Assembly (NCBI RefSeq): GCF_001425745.1
Contig: NZ_LMDF01000005.1
Location: forward strand, 680,472-744,471
From: Caulobacter sp. Root343
GTDB taxonomy: Bacteria; Pseudomonadota; Alphaproteobacteria; Caulobacterales; Caulobacteraceae
Direction: 5' to 3'
Length of the DNA stretch: 64,000 bases
Below, piece after piece: positions 26,826-35,054 of the stretch. How positions within the stretch are numbered: position 1 is the first letter of the stretch; each line of letters opens with the position of its first letter. Below the pieces are notes generated by a model, which saw nothing but the letters and a program-made list of their open reading frames with translations, did not search any database and was not told where the DNA came from. The position numbers were made by a program, and so were the translations under genes.

Positions 26826-27866
26826 ATGCCCCCCGTCACCAAGACCCTCCGCGACGCCCGGTCGCTAGCCGAGGCCGGGCTGGTCCCGCCCGAGCGCCTG
26901 CCCGCGCTGGAAGCGGTGGCGGCGCGCTATGCGGTGGCGATCACACCGGCGATGGCCGAGCTGATCGATCCGGCCAACGCCAATGATCCGATCGCCCGGC
27001 AGTTCGTCCCCTCGTCCGAGGAGCTGGTCGCCAGCCCCGGCGAGGATGGCGACCCGATCGGCGATGTTATCCACAGCCCTGTGGATGGAATCGTGCATCG
27101 CTACCCCGACCGGGTGCTGCTGAAGCCCACCCACACCTGCGCGGTCTACTGCCGGTTCTGCTTCCGGCGCGAGATGGTCGGGCCCGAGGGGCTGGCGAAC
27201 CTGACCCCCGCCCAGCTGGACGCGGCCCTGGCCTATATCGCCGGCCGGCCGGAGGTCTGGGAGGTGATCGTCACCGGCGGCGACCCGTTCGTACTGTCGC
27301 CCCGCCGCCTGGCCGACCTGATGGAGCGGCTGGAGGCGATCGCTCACGTGCGGATCGTGCGCTTCCACACCCGCGTCCCGGCGGTCGAGCCCAGCCTGGT
27401 GACCGACGACCTGGTCGCGGCGCTGAAGCGCACGACCAAGACCGTCTATGTCGCCCTGCACGCCAACCACGTCCGCGAACTGGCCCCCGCCGCCCGCGCC
27501 GCCTGCGCCAGGATCATCGACGCCGGGATTCCGATGCTGAGCCAGACCGTGCTGCTGCGCGGCGTCAACGACGACCCCGCCGTGCTGGCCGCGCTGATGC
27601 GGGCCTTCGTCGAGACGCGGATCCGGCCCTATTACCTGCACCACGGCGACCACGCGCCGGGCACCGCCCACCTGCGCACCACCCTGGCCGAGGGCCAGGC
27701 GATCATGAAGGCCTTGCGCGGCGCGGTCTCGGGCCTGGCCCAGCCGACCTATGTGCTGGACATCCCCGGCGGCCACGGCAAGGTTCCGGTCGGTCCCAAC
27801 TACCTGGCCGAGGGCGCGGTCGAGGATCCGAACGGGGCTGTCCGACCCTATCCGCCGACCGCCTGA
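26826..27866 (+). CDS. epmB: EF-P-associated lysine 2,3-aminomutase
   Basis: 346 residues. A radical SAM/PLP aminomutase that converts (S)-alpha-lysine to (R)-beta-lysine for EpmA. The iron-sulfur motif is THTCAVYCRFCFRR (CxxxCxxC); EVIVTGGDPFVLSPRRLADL is typical of KamA/EpmB; the C-terminal DIPGGHGKVPVGPNYL includes the PLP lysine. The length is that of EpmB, shorter than clostridial aminomutase. ATG 26826 matches the family start. It lies downstream of epmA in the same direction, separated by a palindromic element. Confidence 0.95.
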   Translation: MPPVTKTLRDARSLAEAGLVPPERLPALEAVAARYAVAITPAMAELIDPANANDPIARQFVPSSEELVASPGEDGDPIGDVIHSPVDGIVHRYPDRVLLKPTHTCAVYCRFCFRREMVGPEGLANLTPAQLDAALAYIAGRPEVWEVIVTGGDPFVLSPRRLADLMERLEAIAHVRIVRFHTRVPAVEPSLVTDDLVAALKRTTKTVYVALHANHVRELAPAARAACARIIDAGIPMLSQTVLLRGVNDDPAVLAALMRAFVETRIRPYYLHHGDHAPGTAHLRTTLAEGQAIMKALRGAVSGLAQPTYVLDIPGGHGKVPVGPNYLAEGAVEDPNGAVRPYPPTA

Positions 27867-28004
27867 CCGCGACACGCGGCCGCGCTTGCGTTGCGTCGCA
27901 GCAAAGCCTTGGCGGCGCCACGGTTTCTCGTGCTAGAAAAGTCGGCATATCCAAGGGCCCGGGCGCGGACGCCTGGCGCGTATTCAAGCGAAGGCTTGGC
28001 TTTT

Positions 28005-28883
28005 ATGAGTGAAATCAAGACGGTCGGCGTTATCGGCGCTGGCCAGATGGGGTCTGGCATCGCGCATGTCGTCGCCCTGGGCGGCTACGACGTACGTCTT
28101 CACGACGTGTCCCGCGAGCGGATCGACGCCGGCCTGGCCCTGATCGAGAAGAACATGGCCCGCCAGGTCGGCCGCGGCATCATCGACGACGCCGCGATGC
28201 AGACGGCCATGGCCCGCATCACCGCGGCCGAGGGTCTCGAGGACATCGGCGCCACCGATCTGGCGATCGAGGCGGCCACCGAGAACGAGGAGATCAAGAA
28301 GTCGATCTTCCGCAGCCTGCAGCCGCACCTGGGCCCCAATACCCTGCTGGCCTCGAACACCTCGTCGATCTCGATCACGCGCCTGGCCTCGGCCACGGAT
28401 CGCCCCGAGCGCTTCATCGGCCTGCACTTCATGAACCCCGTGCCGCTGATGAAGCTGGTGGAGATCATCCGCGGCATCGCCACGGACGTCCCGACCTACG
28501 AGCGCGCCGTCGCCTTCGCCCAGTCGCTGGGCAAGATCACCAGCAACGCCGAGGATTTCCCCGCCTTCATCGTCAACCGCGTGCTGGTGCCGATGATCAA
28601 CGAGGCGATCTACACCCTGTACGAGGGGGTCGGCACGGTCGACGCCATCGACACGGCGATGAAGCTGGGCGCCAACCATCCGATGGGCCCGCTGGAGCTG
28701 GGCGACTTTATCGGCCTGGACACCGTGCTGAGCATCATGAACGTGCTCCACGAAGGCCTGGCCGACAGCAAGTATCGCCCCTGCCCGCTGCTGGTGAAAT
28801 ATGTCGAGGCCGGTTGGCTGGGCAAGAAGACCGGCCGCGGCTTCTACGACTATCGCGGCGAGGTCCCGATCCCGACCCGCTAA
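28005..28883 (+). CDS. hbd: 3-hydroxybutyryl-CoA dehydrogenase
   Basis: 292 residues. It oxidises (S)-3-hydroxyacyl-CoA with NAD(P). The nucleotide site is VGVIGAGQMGSGIAHVVAL; the catalytic His is in RFIGLHFMNPVPLMKLVEII and the catalytic Glu in AIEAATENEEIK; the C-terminal HCDH domain has NHPMGPLELGDFIGLDTVL and GWLGKKTGRGFYDY. ATG 28005 begins the conserved part. It fits a beta-oxidation/butyrate set with etfBA and the acyl-CoA dehydrogenase in this window. Confidence 0.97.
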   Translation: MSEIKTVGVIGAGQMGSGIAHVVALGGYDVRLHDVSRERIDAGLALIEKNMARQVGRGIIDDAAMQTAMARITAAEGLEDIGATDLAIEAATENEEIKKSIFRSLQPHLGPNTLLASNTSSISITRLASATDRPERFIGLHFMNPVPLMKLVEIIRGIATDVPTYERAVAFAQSLGKITSNAEDFPAFIVNRVLVPMINEAIYTLYEGVGTVDAIDTAMKLGANHPMGPLELGDFIGLDTVLSIMNVLHEGLADSKYRPCPLLVKYVEAGWLGKKTGRGFYDYRGEVPIPTR

Positions 28884-28954
28884 GGTCGCAAGTCTACTCG
28901 TTCAGCTGGAGTATCCGTGTTACGCGGAAGCTCTGGCTCGGGGGAGCGGACCCA

Positions 28955-29641
28955 ATGCGGAACTTGTATCTGGCCTTTCTAGTGGCCTTCGCCGTCATGC
29001 TGCTGGGCTTCTGGCCCAGCTTCACCGGCGCCTTCGGACCGCTCGATCCGATGCGCGAGATCCATGGCGCCCTTGCGGTGACCTGGATGGCTTTGCTGGT
29101 CGTGCAGAGCTGGCTGATCGGCCACGGCCACAACCGCTGGCACCGCTGGATCGGCCGCACCTCGCTGGTCATCGTTCCCGCCCTGATCATCAGCGCCTTC
29201 GTCGTGATCCACGACATGCTGGGTCCGCACTCGCATTTCAGCCGCGAACTGCGCCTGACCCTGGCCTGGATCGACATCTGGTCGCTGCCGCTGTTCGGTC
29301 TGCTGTTCGTCCTGGCCCTGGTCTATCGGCGGACCATGTTCCTGCATTCGCGGTTCATGGCCTCGACCGTGTTCATCGCCCTGATCCCGGCCCTGGGGCG
29401 TCTCTACGGCATGAACATCCCGGCGTTGCACGGCCTGAAGGGCGCGCTGGATCCCAGCTTCCTGACGGTCGAGATCGTGCTGGCGGGCCTTGTCGTGCGC
29501 GATGGCCTCAACGGCCGCTGGCTGACGCCCTGGTGGGTGACCCTGGTCGCGCTGGTCGCCTTGCAGCTGACCATGTTCCACGCGCCGCACTGGCCCTGGT
29601 TCCTAGGCGTGGCCCAGATGATGGGCCTGCCCGCGACCTAG
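28955..29641 (+). CDS. Polytopic inner-membrane protein, unknown function
   Basis: 228 residues with about six or seven hydrophobic helices separated by short loops, including a His-rich stretch (GHGHNRWHRWIGRTSL) between helices 2 and 3 and HDMLGPHSHFSRELR after helix 3. The histidines could bind heme or metal. ATG 28955 follows GGGGAG at 8 bases. The stop overlaps the convergent feoB stop by 3-4 bases. I do not recognise the family. Confidence 0.85.
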   Translation: MRNLYLAFLVAFAVMLLGFWPSFTGAFGPLDPMREIHGALAVTWMALLVVQSWLIGHGHNRWHRWIGRTSLVIVPALIISAFVVIHDMLGPHSHFSRELRLTLAWIDIWSLPLFGLLFVLALVYRRTMFLHSRFMASTVFIALIPALGRLYGMNIPALHGLKGALDPSFLTVEIVLAGLVVRDGLNGRWLTPWWVTLVALVALQLTMFHAPHWPWFLGVAQMMGLPAT

Positions 29642-31554
29642 CCCGCGCCCAGCGCCACGGCGATGTGGTAGGTCGCGAACGAGGCCAGATAGGCCAGCGA
29701 GGTCATGTAGACGAACATCACCGTCGGCCAGGTCCAGCCGTTGGTCTCGCGCTTGACCACGCCCAGCGTCGCCGCGCATTGCGGGGCGAAGATGTACCAG
29801 GCCAGGAACGACAGGGCGCTGGCCAGCGACCACTTGTGGGTCAGGATCGTGCCCAGGGTCGTCGCGGCGCTGTCGGCGTCGCCGCCCACCGCATAGACCG
29901 TGCCCAGGGCCGCCACCGCCACCTCGCGAGCCGCGAAGCCCGGGATCAGGGCGACCGTCATCTGCCAGTTGAAGCCGATCGGGGCCATCAGCGGCGCGAT
30001 GAAGTGGCCGATGCGGCCGGCGAAGCTGTAGTCGATGGCCGGTCCCGTCGCGCCTTCCGGCGGATAGGGGAAGGTCGACAGCACCCACACCGCCACCATC
30101 AGCGGCAGGATGATCCGGCCGGCGCGGCTCATGAAGATCCGGGCGCGGGTCCACAGGTTCATCAGCACGTTGCGCGGCTCGGGCCAGCGATAGGTCGGCA
30201 GCTCCATCATGAACGGCTCGACCGTGCCGCGCCAGAACACGCGGCGGATCACGAACGACACGGCCAGGGCGCTGACGATGCCGCCCGCATAGAGGCCGAA
30301 CATCACCAGGCCTTGCAGGGACAGCACGCCCCACACCGTCTGCTTGGGAATGAAGGCCCCGATGATCAGGGTGTAGACCGGGATCCGCGCCGAGCAGGTC
30401 ATCAGCGGCGCGACCAGGATGGTGGTCAGCCGGTCCTCGCGGTTGTCGATCACCCGCGTCGACATGATGCCGGGAATGGCGCAGGCGAAGCTGGACAGCA
30501 GCGGGATGAACGCCCGGCCGTGCAGGCCGGCCCCGCCCATGATCTTGTCCATCAGGAAGGCCGCGCGGGCCATGTAGCCGCTGTCTTCCAGCAGCAGGAT
30601 GAAGAAGAACAGGATCAGGATCTGCGGCAGGAAGACCAGCACGCTACCCACCCCGGCGATCAGGCCGTCGGAGATGAAGCTGGTCAGCAGGCCTTGCGGC
30701 AGGTGGGCGCTGGTCCAGCCGGCGATCGCCGCGAACGCCGCGTCGATGCCGTCCATGACCGGCGTGGCCCAGGTGAACACCGCCTGGAACATCACGAACA
30801 GCAAGGTCATCAGGATCAGCAGGCCCGCCGCCGGGTGCAGCAGCACGTCGTCGATCTTGCCGGTGATGGTGTCGGGCCGCTCGGGCGGCTTCACGCAGGC
30901 CTTGAAGATGCGCTGGGCCTCGGCGTGGGCGGCGCGGATCTCGGCCGGCGTCGGCTCGCGCCAGACGTTCTCGACCTCGGGCTTGCGGGCCGCGACGATG
31001 GTCTCGACCTCGGCCAGCAGCTCGGCCAGGCCGCGCTTGCGGGTGGCCACCGTGGCGACGATCGGCGCGCCGAGCTCGCGCGACAGGCGCTCCAGATCGA
31101 TGCGCAGGCCCTGGCGCTGGGCGATATCGAACATGTTGAGGGCCAGCACGAACGGGCGGCCGACCTGCTTCAGCTCCAGCACCAGGCGCAGGACCAGCCG
31201 CAGGTTGGTGGCGTCGGCCACGCAGATCAGGGCCTCGGGCGCGATCTCGCCGGCCAGCTTGCCCAGCACCGCGTCGCGGGTCACCGCCTCGTCGGGGCTA
31301 CGGGCTCGCAGGCTGTAGGTGCCCGGCAGGTCCAGCACGCGCATCTGGCGGCCGGCGGCCGTGGTCAGCACGCCCTCCTTCCGCTCGACGGTGACGCCGG
31401 CGTAGTTGGCGACCTTCTGGCGGCTGCCGGTCAGGGCGTTGAACAGCGCGGTCTTGCCGGAGTTGGGATTGCCCACCAGGGCGACCCGGGCGGGATCGGC
31501 GAACGGGGTCTTCGAAGCGATTTGCGTGGCGGCGACGCCGGAGTCGGGGGTCAA
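29638..31554 (-). CDS. feoB: Ferrous iron transporter FeoB
   Basis: 638 residues. The N-terminal G domain has G1 GNPNSGKTALFN, the switch threonine in YAGVTVERKEG, G3 DLPGTYSLRA and G4 NMFD; a guanine-nucleotide dissociation-inhibitor helical segment follows, then the membrane part with two Gate regions (VLVFLPQILILFFFILLLED, SFACAIPGIMSTR, AREVAVAALGTVYA). It imports Fe(II) across the inner membrane. It is downstream of feoA by four bases on the same strand. Somewhat short for FeoB, without an obvious missing motif. Confidence 0.97.
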   Translation of the reverse strand: MTPDSGVAATQIASKTPFADPARVALVGNPNSGKTALFNALTGSRQKVANYAGVTVERKEGVLTTAAGRQMRVLDLPGTYSLRARSPDEAVTRDAVLGKLAGEIAPEALICVADATNLRLVLRLVLELKQVGRPFVLALNMFDIAQRQGLRIDLERLSRELGAPIVATVATRKRGLAELLAEVETIVAARKPEVENVWREPTPAEIRAAHAEAQRIFKACVKPPERPDTITGKIDDVLLHPAAGLLILMTLLFVMFQAVFTWATPVMDGIDAAFAAIAGWTSAHLPQGLLTSFISDGLIAGVGSVLVFLPQILILFFFILLLEDSGYMARAAFLMDKIMGGAGLHGRAFIPLLSSFACAIPGIMSTRVIDNREDRLTTILVAPLMTCSARIPVYTLIIGAFIPKQTVWGVLSLQGLVMFGLYAGGIVSALAVSFVIRRVFWRGTVEPFMMELPTYRWPEPRNVLMNLWTRARIFMSRAGRIILPLMVAVWVLSTFPYPPEGATGPAIDYSFAGRIGHFIAPLMAPIGFNWQMTVALIPGFAAREVAVAALGTVYAVGGDADSAATTLGTILTHKWSLASALSFLAWYIFAPQCAATLGVVKRETNGWTWPTVMFVYMTSLAYLASFATYHIAVALGAG

Positions 31555-31558
31555 GGGC

Positions 31559-31882
31559 CTAGCGTCCGTCGAACTTCACGCTCACCGCGCCGGCTTCCCG
31601 CCGACGCAGGGCCACGCGGGTGTCGTCCACCCGCACGGCGATCGGATCGCGGCCGAACAGGCCCTCGTGCAGCACCTCGATGGCCGCGCCCTCGACGAAG
31701 CCCATCTCCAGCAGGCGACGCTCCAGTTCCTCGGCGTCCACCGCCTCGGCCGCGCCGGTGGCGCCGGTGACCTTGACGATCACCCCACGGTCGCCGCGCC
31801 CGGCCGCGCCGAGCGAGCGCACGCCGGGGCCTTCGCTCTCGGCGGAGTTGAATTGGGAGGACAGCACGAACGCTTCGGACAT
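31559..31882 (-). CDS. feoA: FeoA domain protein
   Basis: 107 residues: about 35 variable N-terminal residues, then an SH3-like FeoA fold (VDAEELERRLLEMGFVEGAA, IEVLHEGLFGRDPIAVRVDD, RVALRRREAGAVSVKF). It is a cytoplasmic accessory of FeoB. The gene is first in a feoAB operon, and a Fur-box-like sequence lies about 20 bases upstream. Confidence 0.94.
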   Translation of the reverse strand: MSEAFVLSSQFNSAESEGPGVRSLGAAGRGDRGVIVKVTGATGAAEAVDAEELERRLLEMGFVEGAAIEVLHEGLFGRDPIAVRVDDTRVALRRREAGAVSVKFDGR

Positions 31883-31900
31883 AATGGCTCCGATAGGATT

Positions 31901-31913
31901 GCGAACGATTATC
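31901..31913 (-). promoter_or_regulatory. Fur-box-like sequence upstream of feoAB
   Basis: Read on the minus strand, GATAATCGTTCGC matches 10 of 13 positions of the last part of the classical Fur box (GATAATCATTATC). It lies about 20 bases upstream of feoA, the expected operator position. Alphaproteobacterial Fur/Irr sites vary, so this is provisional. Confidence 0.45.
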
Positions 31914-31974
31914 AGTCTAAGAGACCAATGTCGATTCAGCGATCCTGGCGTTTTGAGGTATGCTGAACGCTTAA

Positions 31975-32081
31975 GGGCGCGTTCCGCCGAAGTGTTTGCG
32001 GTTCGGCGGCAAGAACGCGCCCCAGGTATAGAGGATCGAGCCTGTTTATCCGGTTCGGATGATCCATCCGAACCGGACAGG
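31975..32081. other. Two tandem large hairpins between feoA and tipF
   Basis: Hairpin 1: GGGCGCGTTC (31975-31984) pairs with GAACGCGCCC (32013-32022), and inside it CGCCGAA (31985-31991) pairs with TTCGGCG (32002-32008). Hairpin 2: CCGGTTCGGAT (32050-32060) pairs with ATCCGAACCGG (32066-32076), and CCTGT/ACAGG can extend it. No U-tract follows. The region could be a structured leader of tipF, a small RNA or a DNA cruciform. It makes up most of the 300-base gap between the genes. Confidence 0.6.
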
Positions 32082-32182
32082 CTCGAGGGCTGTTGGGACC
32101 GAATGGCGCAGGGTCGTTAATAGATTCGACTCCGCGACGCCGGGTCGGTCTGATTGCGTGTAACGATTCGTATGGGCGGATT

Positions 32183-33451
32183 ATGCGTAGGCTGATGCTG
32201 GCGCTCCTGACGGGCGCCTATCTTTGTTTGGCTCTGATCGTCTCGCTCTTCCTGTGGAGGATGGGCGCGACGCCGGCTATCGGCGTCTCGGCGTTCATCG
32301 GCACGCTGGGCCTGTGCTTCGCGTTCCATGGCCTGCTGGGCCAGACCTTCCTGGCGGCCGCCCTGCGCGGCGACATCGACACCGTCCGCGAAGCGCACGC
32401 CATCCTGCTGGACCAGATCGAGAAGGTCGACGCCCGGGTCAGCGACCTGGTCGAGACCGTCGCCGCCGATTCCCAGCGCCGCACCGAGGAGTTGTCGACC
32501 GAGGTCCACCAGCTGGAAGACCTGATCCAGCGGATGAACGACCGGATGGAGCACCAGCTGACCCACCAGGTCGCCGCCGCCGCCCGCAACACCCTCGGCC
32601 GCGAGCGCGCCCCCCAGGCCAGCCACATGCTGCAGGTCGTGCAGGACGCCCTGGCCGAGAACCGGGTCGACCTCTACCTGCAGCCGATCGTCAGCCTGCC
32701 CCAGCGCCGGACCGTCTTCTACGAGAGCTTCTCGCGCCTGCGTGACGAGACCGGTCGCGTGATGATGCCGGCCGAGTACCTGGCCGTGGCCGAGCCGGAA
32801 GGCCTGATGACGGCCATCGACAACCTGCTGCTGTTCCGCTGCGTGCAGATCGTCCGTCGGCTGGCCAAGCAGGACCGCAAGGTCGGGATCTTCTGCAACA
32901 TCTCGCTGGCCAGCCTGGGCGACGAGAGCTTCTTCCCGCAGTTCCTGGAATTCATGCAGGGCAACAAGGACCTGGCCGGCGCGGTGATCTTCGAGCTGGG
33001 CCAAGCCGCGTTCGAGCGCCGCGGTCCCGTCGAGGCCCGTCACATGGCCCGCCTGGCCAGCCTGGGCTTCAGCTTCAGCCTCGACAAGGTCGCCGACCTC
33101 GATCTGGACTTCCAGGACCTGGCCCGCGCCGACGTGAAGTACCTGAAGGTCGGCGCCCAGATGATGCTGGACCAGCTGGAAGAACAGGACGGCAAGCTGG
33201 TCATCGCCTCGCTGCCCGACCTGAACGCCTCGGACTTCGCCGCCCTGACCCGCCGCTACGGCATCGAGGTCATCGTCGAGAAGGTCGAGGCCGAGAAGCA
33301 GATCGTCGACATCCTGGATCTCGACATCGGCTATGGCCAAGGCCACCTGTTCGGCGAGCCCCGCGCCATCCGCGACTCGGTGCTGGCCGAGGCCGAGCCG
33401 CCGCAGGACTTCATGCGCGGAGCGCTGCGGCGCCGCGCGGTGGGCTGGTAG
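32183..33451 (+). CDS. tipF: EAL-domain c-di-GMP receptor, flagellar assembly factor TipF
   Basis: About 422 residues: two membrane segments (about 3-22 and 28-52), a coiled coil (about 60-120, LVETVAADSQRRTEELSTEV) and a C-terminal EAL-like domain (about 150-400). The catalytic EAL is replaced by ESF (VFYESFSRLRDETG), consistent with a c-di-GMP receptor lacking phosphodiesterase activity, as described for Caulobacter TipF, which recruits flagellar switch components at the new pole. ATG 32183 puts the membrane helices at the N-terminus; an upstream TTG at 32093 would add 30 residues. Assignment by architecture and degenerate motif. Confidence 0.85.
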   Translation: MRRLMLALLTGAYLCLALIVSLFLWRMGATPAIGVSAFIGTLGLCFAFHGLLGQTFLAAALRGDIDTVREAHAILLDQIEKVDARVSDLVETVAADSQRRTEELSTEVHQLEDLIQRMNDRMEHQLTHQVAAAARNTLGRERAPQASHMLQVVQDALAENRVDLYLQPIVSLPQRRTVFYESFSRLRDETGRVMMPAEYLAVAEPEGLMTAIDNLLLFRCVQIVRRLAKQDRKVGIFCNISLASLGDESFFPQFLEFMQGNKDLAGAVIFELGQAAFERRGPVEARHMARLASLGFSFSLDKVADLDLDFQDLARADVKYLKVGAQMMLDQLEEQDGKLVIASLPDLNASDFAALTRRYGIEVIVEKVEAEKQIVDILDLDIGYGQGHLFGEPRAIRDSVLAEAEPPQDFMRGALRRRAVGW

Positions 33452-33472
33452 CAGCGCTCCGACCGGACAAGC

Positions 33473-33514
33473 AAAAGGGCCGTCGCTGGCAAGGCGACGG
33501 CCCTTTCCTTTTTT
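33473..33514 (+). terminator. Intrinsic terminator after tipF
   Basis: AAAGGGCCGTCGC pairs with GCGACGGCCCTTT over a 7-base loop, followed by CCTTTTTT. Confidence 0.9.
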
Positions 33515-33517
33515 GTC

Positions 33518-33616
33518 TGTCATCCCGGCCGCAGCGCAGCGGAGAGCCGGGACCGCGACAAGCTCAGAGTTTCCGGCGGTCCCGGATCGGCGCGCTACGC
33601 GCTTGTCCGGGATGAC
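33518..33616. repeat. Palindromic intergenic element, family B copy 2
   Basis: TGTCATCCCGGCCGCAGCGC ... CGCTTGTCCGGGATGACC, the inverted counterpart of the element at 24761. Central GGTCCCGGATCGGCGCG is shared in reverse complement. Confidence 0.85.
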
Positions 33617-33622
33617 CGGTTA

Positions 33623-34246
33623 TCAAGCCGCCTTCTTGTACAGCCCGAACTCCTCGCTGAGCGCCTTGGCCACCGCCGGCCGCGCCTGGACGCGGTCGCG
33701 ATAGGCCAGCACCGCCGGAAAGGCCGACAGGTCCATACCGATCGCCCGGGCCCAGTTCAGGATCACGAACAGATAGGCGTCGGCGACGCTGTAGGCGTCC
33801 AGCAGATAGTCCTGCTTGGCCAGGTAGGCGTCGAGGAACGCGAAGCGCTCAGCGGCTTCCTGGCGGGCAAAGGCCTTGGCGCCATCCGGCGCGTCGGGCC
33901 GCAGCAGGGCGATGAACACGCCGGTGTGCAGCTCCGAGCCGATGAAGCTGAGCCAGGTCTGCAGCTTGCGGCGGCCGGCCGGATCGGTCGGGGCCAGCTT
34001 GGCGTCCGAGAAGCGTTCGGCGACATACTGCAGGATCACCGGATTCTCGCGGATTAGCTCGCCGTCGTCGGTGCGCAGCACGGGTACCTGGCCCATGCCG
34101 TTGATCGTGGCGAACAGCGTCCCGTCCTCGACCCGCTTGGGCGAGGCCTTGGTGTCGACCCGCAGGTAGTTGGCCGGCTGGCCAGCCTCGTAGAAGGCGA
34201 TGCGCGTGGCCATCGAGCAGGCCAGGGGCGAGAAATAGAGGTCCAT
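33623..34246 (-). CDS. Glutathione S-transferase
   Basis: 207 residues. The N-terminal thioredoxin-like domain starts MDLYFSPLACSMATRIAFYE, with Ser/Cys at the glutathione-activating position, and has GQVPVLRTDDGELIRENPVI; the all-helical C-terminal domain follows (YLAKQDYLLDAYSVADAYLF, the family N-capping region). It conjugates glutathione to electrophiles, or acts as a peroxidase. It is divergent from a TetR gene, with a TTTTGT/ACAAAA inverted repeat between them, so it is likely repressed by that regulator. Confidence 0.94.
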   Translation of the reverse strand: MDLYFSPLACSMATRIAFYEAGQPANYLRVDTKASPKRVEDGTLFATINGMGQVPVLRTDDGELIRENPVILQYVAERFSDAKLAPTDPAGRRKLQTWLSFIGSELHTGVFIALLRPDAPDGAKAFARQEAAERFAFLDAYLAKQDYLLDAYSVADAYLFVILNWARAIGMDLSAFPAVLAYRDRVQARPAVAKALSEEFGLYKKAA

Positions 34247-34262
34247 GGGGCGTCTCCGCTTG

Positions 34263-34288
34263 TTTTTTGTATCGTTTCGCACAAAATC
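34263..34288. promoter_or_regulatory. TetR operator candidate in the gst/tetR divergent promoter
   Basis: TTTTGT (34265-34270) faces ACAAAA (34281-34286) with a 10-base centre. A further half-site GTACAAAAC lies at 34318-34326 over the TetR start. Two sites covering both promoters fit an autoregulated repressor. Confidence 0.5.
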
Positions 34289-34314
34289 AGCGCGCGTCAA
34301 GAATTTCATGCGAG

Positions 34315-34953
34315 ATGGTACAAAACATGGAAGGCGAACCCGCCCCGGAGAAGCGCCGCGGCCGCCCTCGGGCCTATGACCCGGACCAGGCCCTGGCCAA
34401 GGCCACCGAGACCTTCTGGGAGGCCGGCTACGCGGCCGCCTCGCTGGACGCCCTGTCGGCCGCCACCGGCATGAACCGCCCCAGCCTGTACGGCGCGTTC
34501 GGCGACAAGCAGGCGCTGTTCCAGGCGGCGATGCGGCGCTATCAGGACCAGGCCCGGGCCGGGATGAAGGTCGCGCTGGGCTCGCCCGGGACGCTGCGCG
34601 AGAGCCTGGCGCGGTTCTACAAGGCGGGCCTGGACACCTATCTGGCGGGCGGGCCGCGCGGCTGCTTCCTGATCGGCTCGGGCCTGTCGCAGGCCGCCGC
34701 CGACCCGGCGATCCGCGACACCGTGGCCGCCGGTGTCCGAGAGCTGGACGCGGGCCTGACCCTGCGGCTGACGATGGCCCAGGCGGCCGGCGAGCTGCCG
34801 CCCTCGGCTGATCCGCCCGCCCTGGCGCGGGTGGTCTGCGGCATGTTGAACGCCCTGGCCGTCCGCGCCCGCCTGGGCGAGAGCCGGGCCGAGCTGGAGG
34901 CCATGGCCGCGACCACCATCGACCTCGTCTGCGGGCCGCCGGCCTCGGCGTGA
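34315..34953 (+). CDS. TetR family transcriptional regulator
   Basis: About 212 residues. RRGRPRAYDPDQALAKATET and FWEAGYAAASLDALSAATGM with NRPSLYGAFGDKQALFQAAM form the TetR_N helix-turn-helix (about 15-65); the helical effector domain follows and contains one Cys in GGPRGCFLIGSG, a feature of the AcuR/NemR-like branch that senses electrophiles. ATG 34315 (or ATG 34327) is the start. It is divergent from the glutathione transferase, which it probably represses. Confidence 0.93.
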   Translation: MVQNMEGEPAPEKRRGRPRAYDPDQALAKATETFWEAGYAAASLDALSAATGMNRPSLYGAFGDKQALFQAAMRRYQDQARAGMKVALGSPGTLRESLARFYKAGLDTYLAGGPRGCFLIGSGLSQAAADPAIRDTVAAGVRELDAGLTLRLTMAQAAGELPPSADPPALARVVCGMLNALAVRARLGESRAELEAMAATTIDLVCGPPASA

Positions 34954-35027
34954 GGTCGGTCGATTGCTGACACTTCTGGGCGCATCGCCGCAAGCATCGG
35001 AATGACCGGCCCCGTGGCCGGGCGCAT

Positions 35028-35049
35028 GGTCTCCCTACGAAAGGAGACC
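35028..35049 (+). promoter_or_regulatory. Hairpin covering the ribosome-binding site of the Ada-like gene
   Basis: GGTCTCC (35028-35034) is perfectly complementary to GGAGACC (35043-35049), which contains the AAGGAG ribosome-binding site for the ATG at 35055. The 8-base loop is CTACGAAA. Translation would require melting of the stem. Confidence 0.5.
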
Positions 35050-35054
35050 TACCG

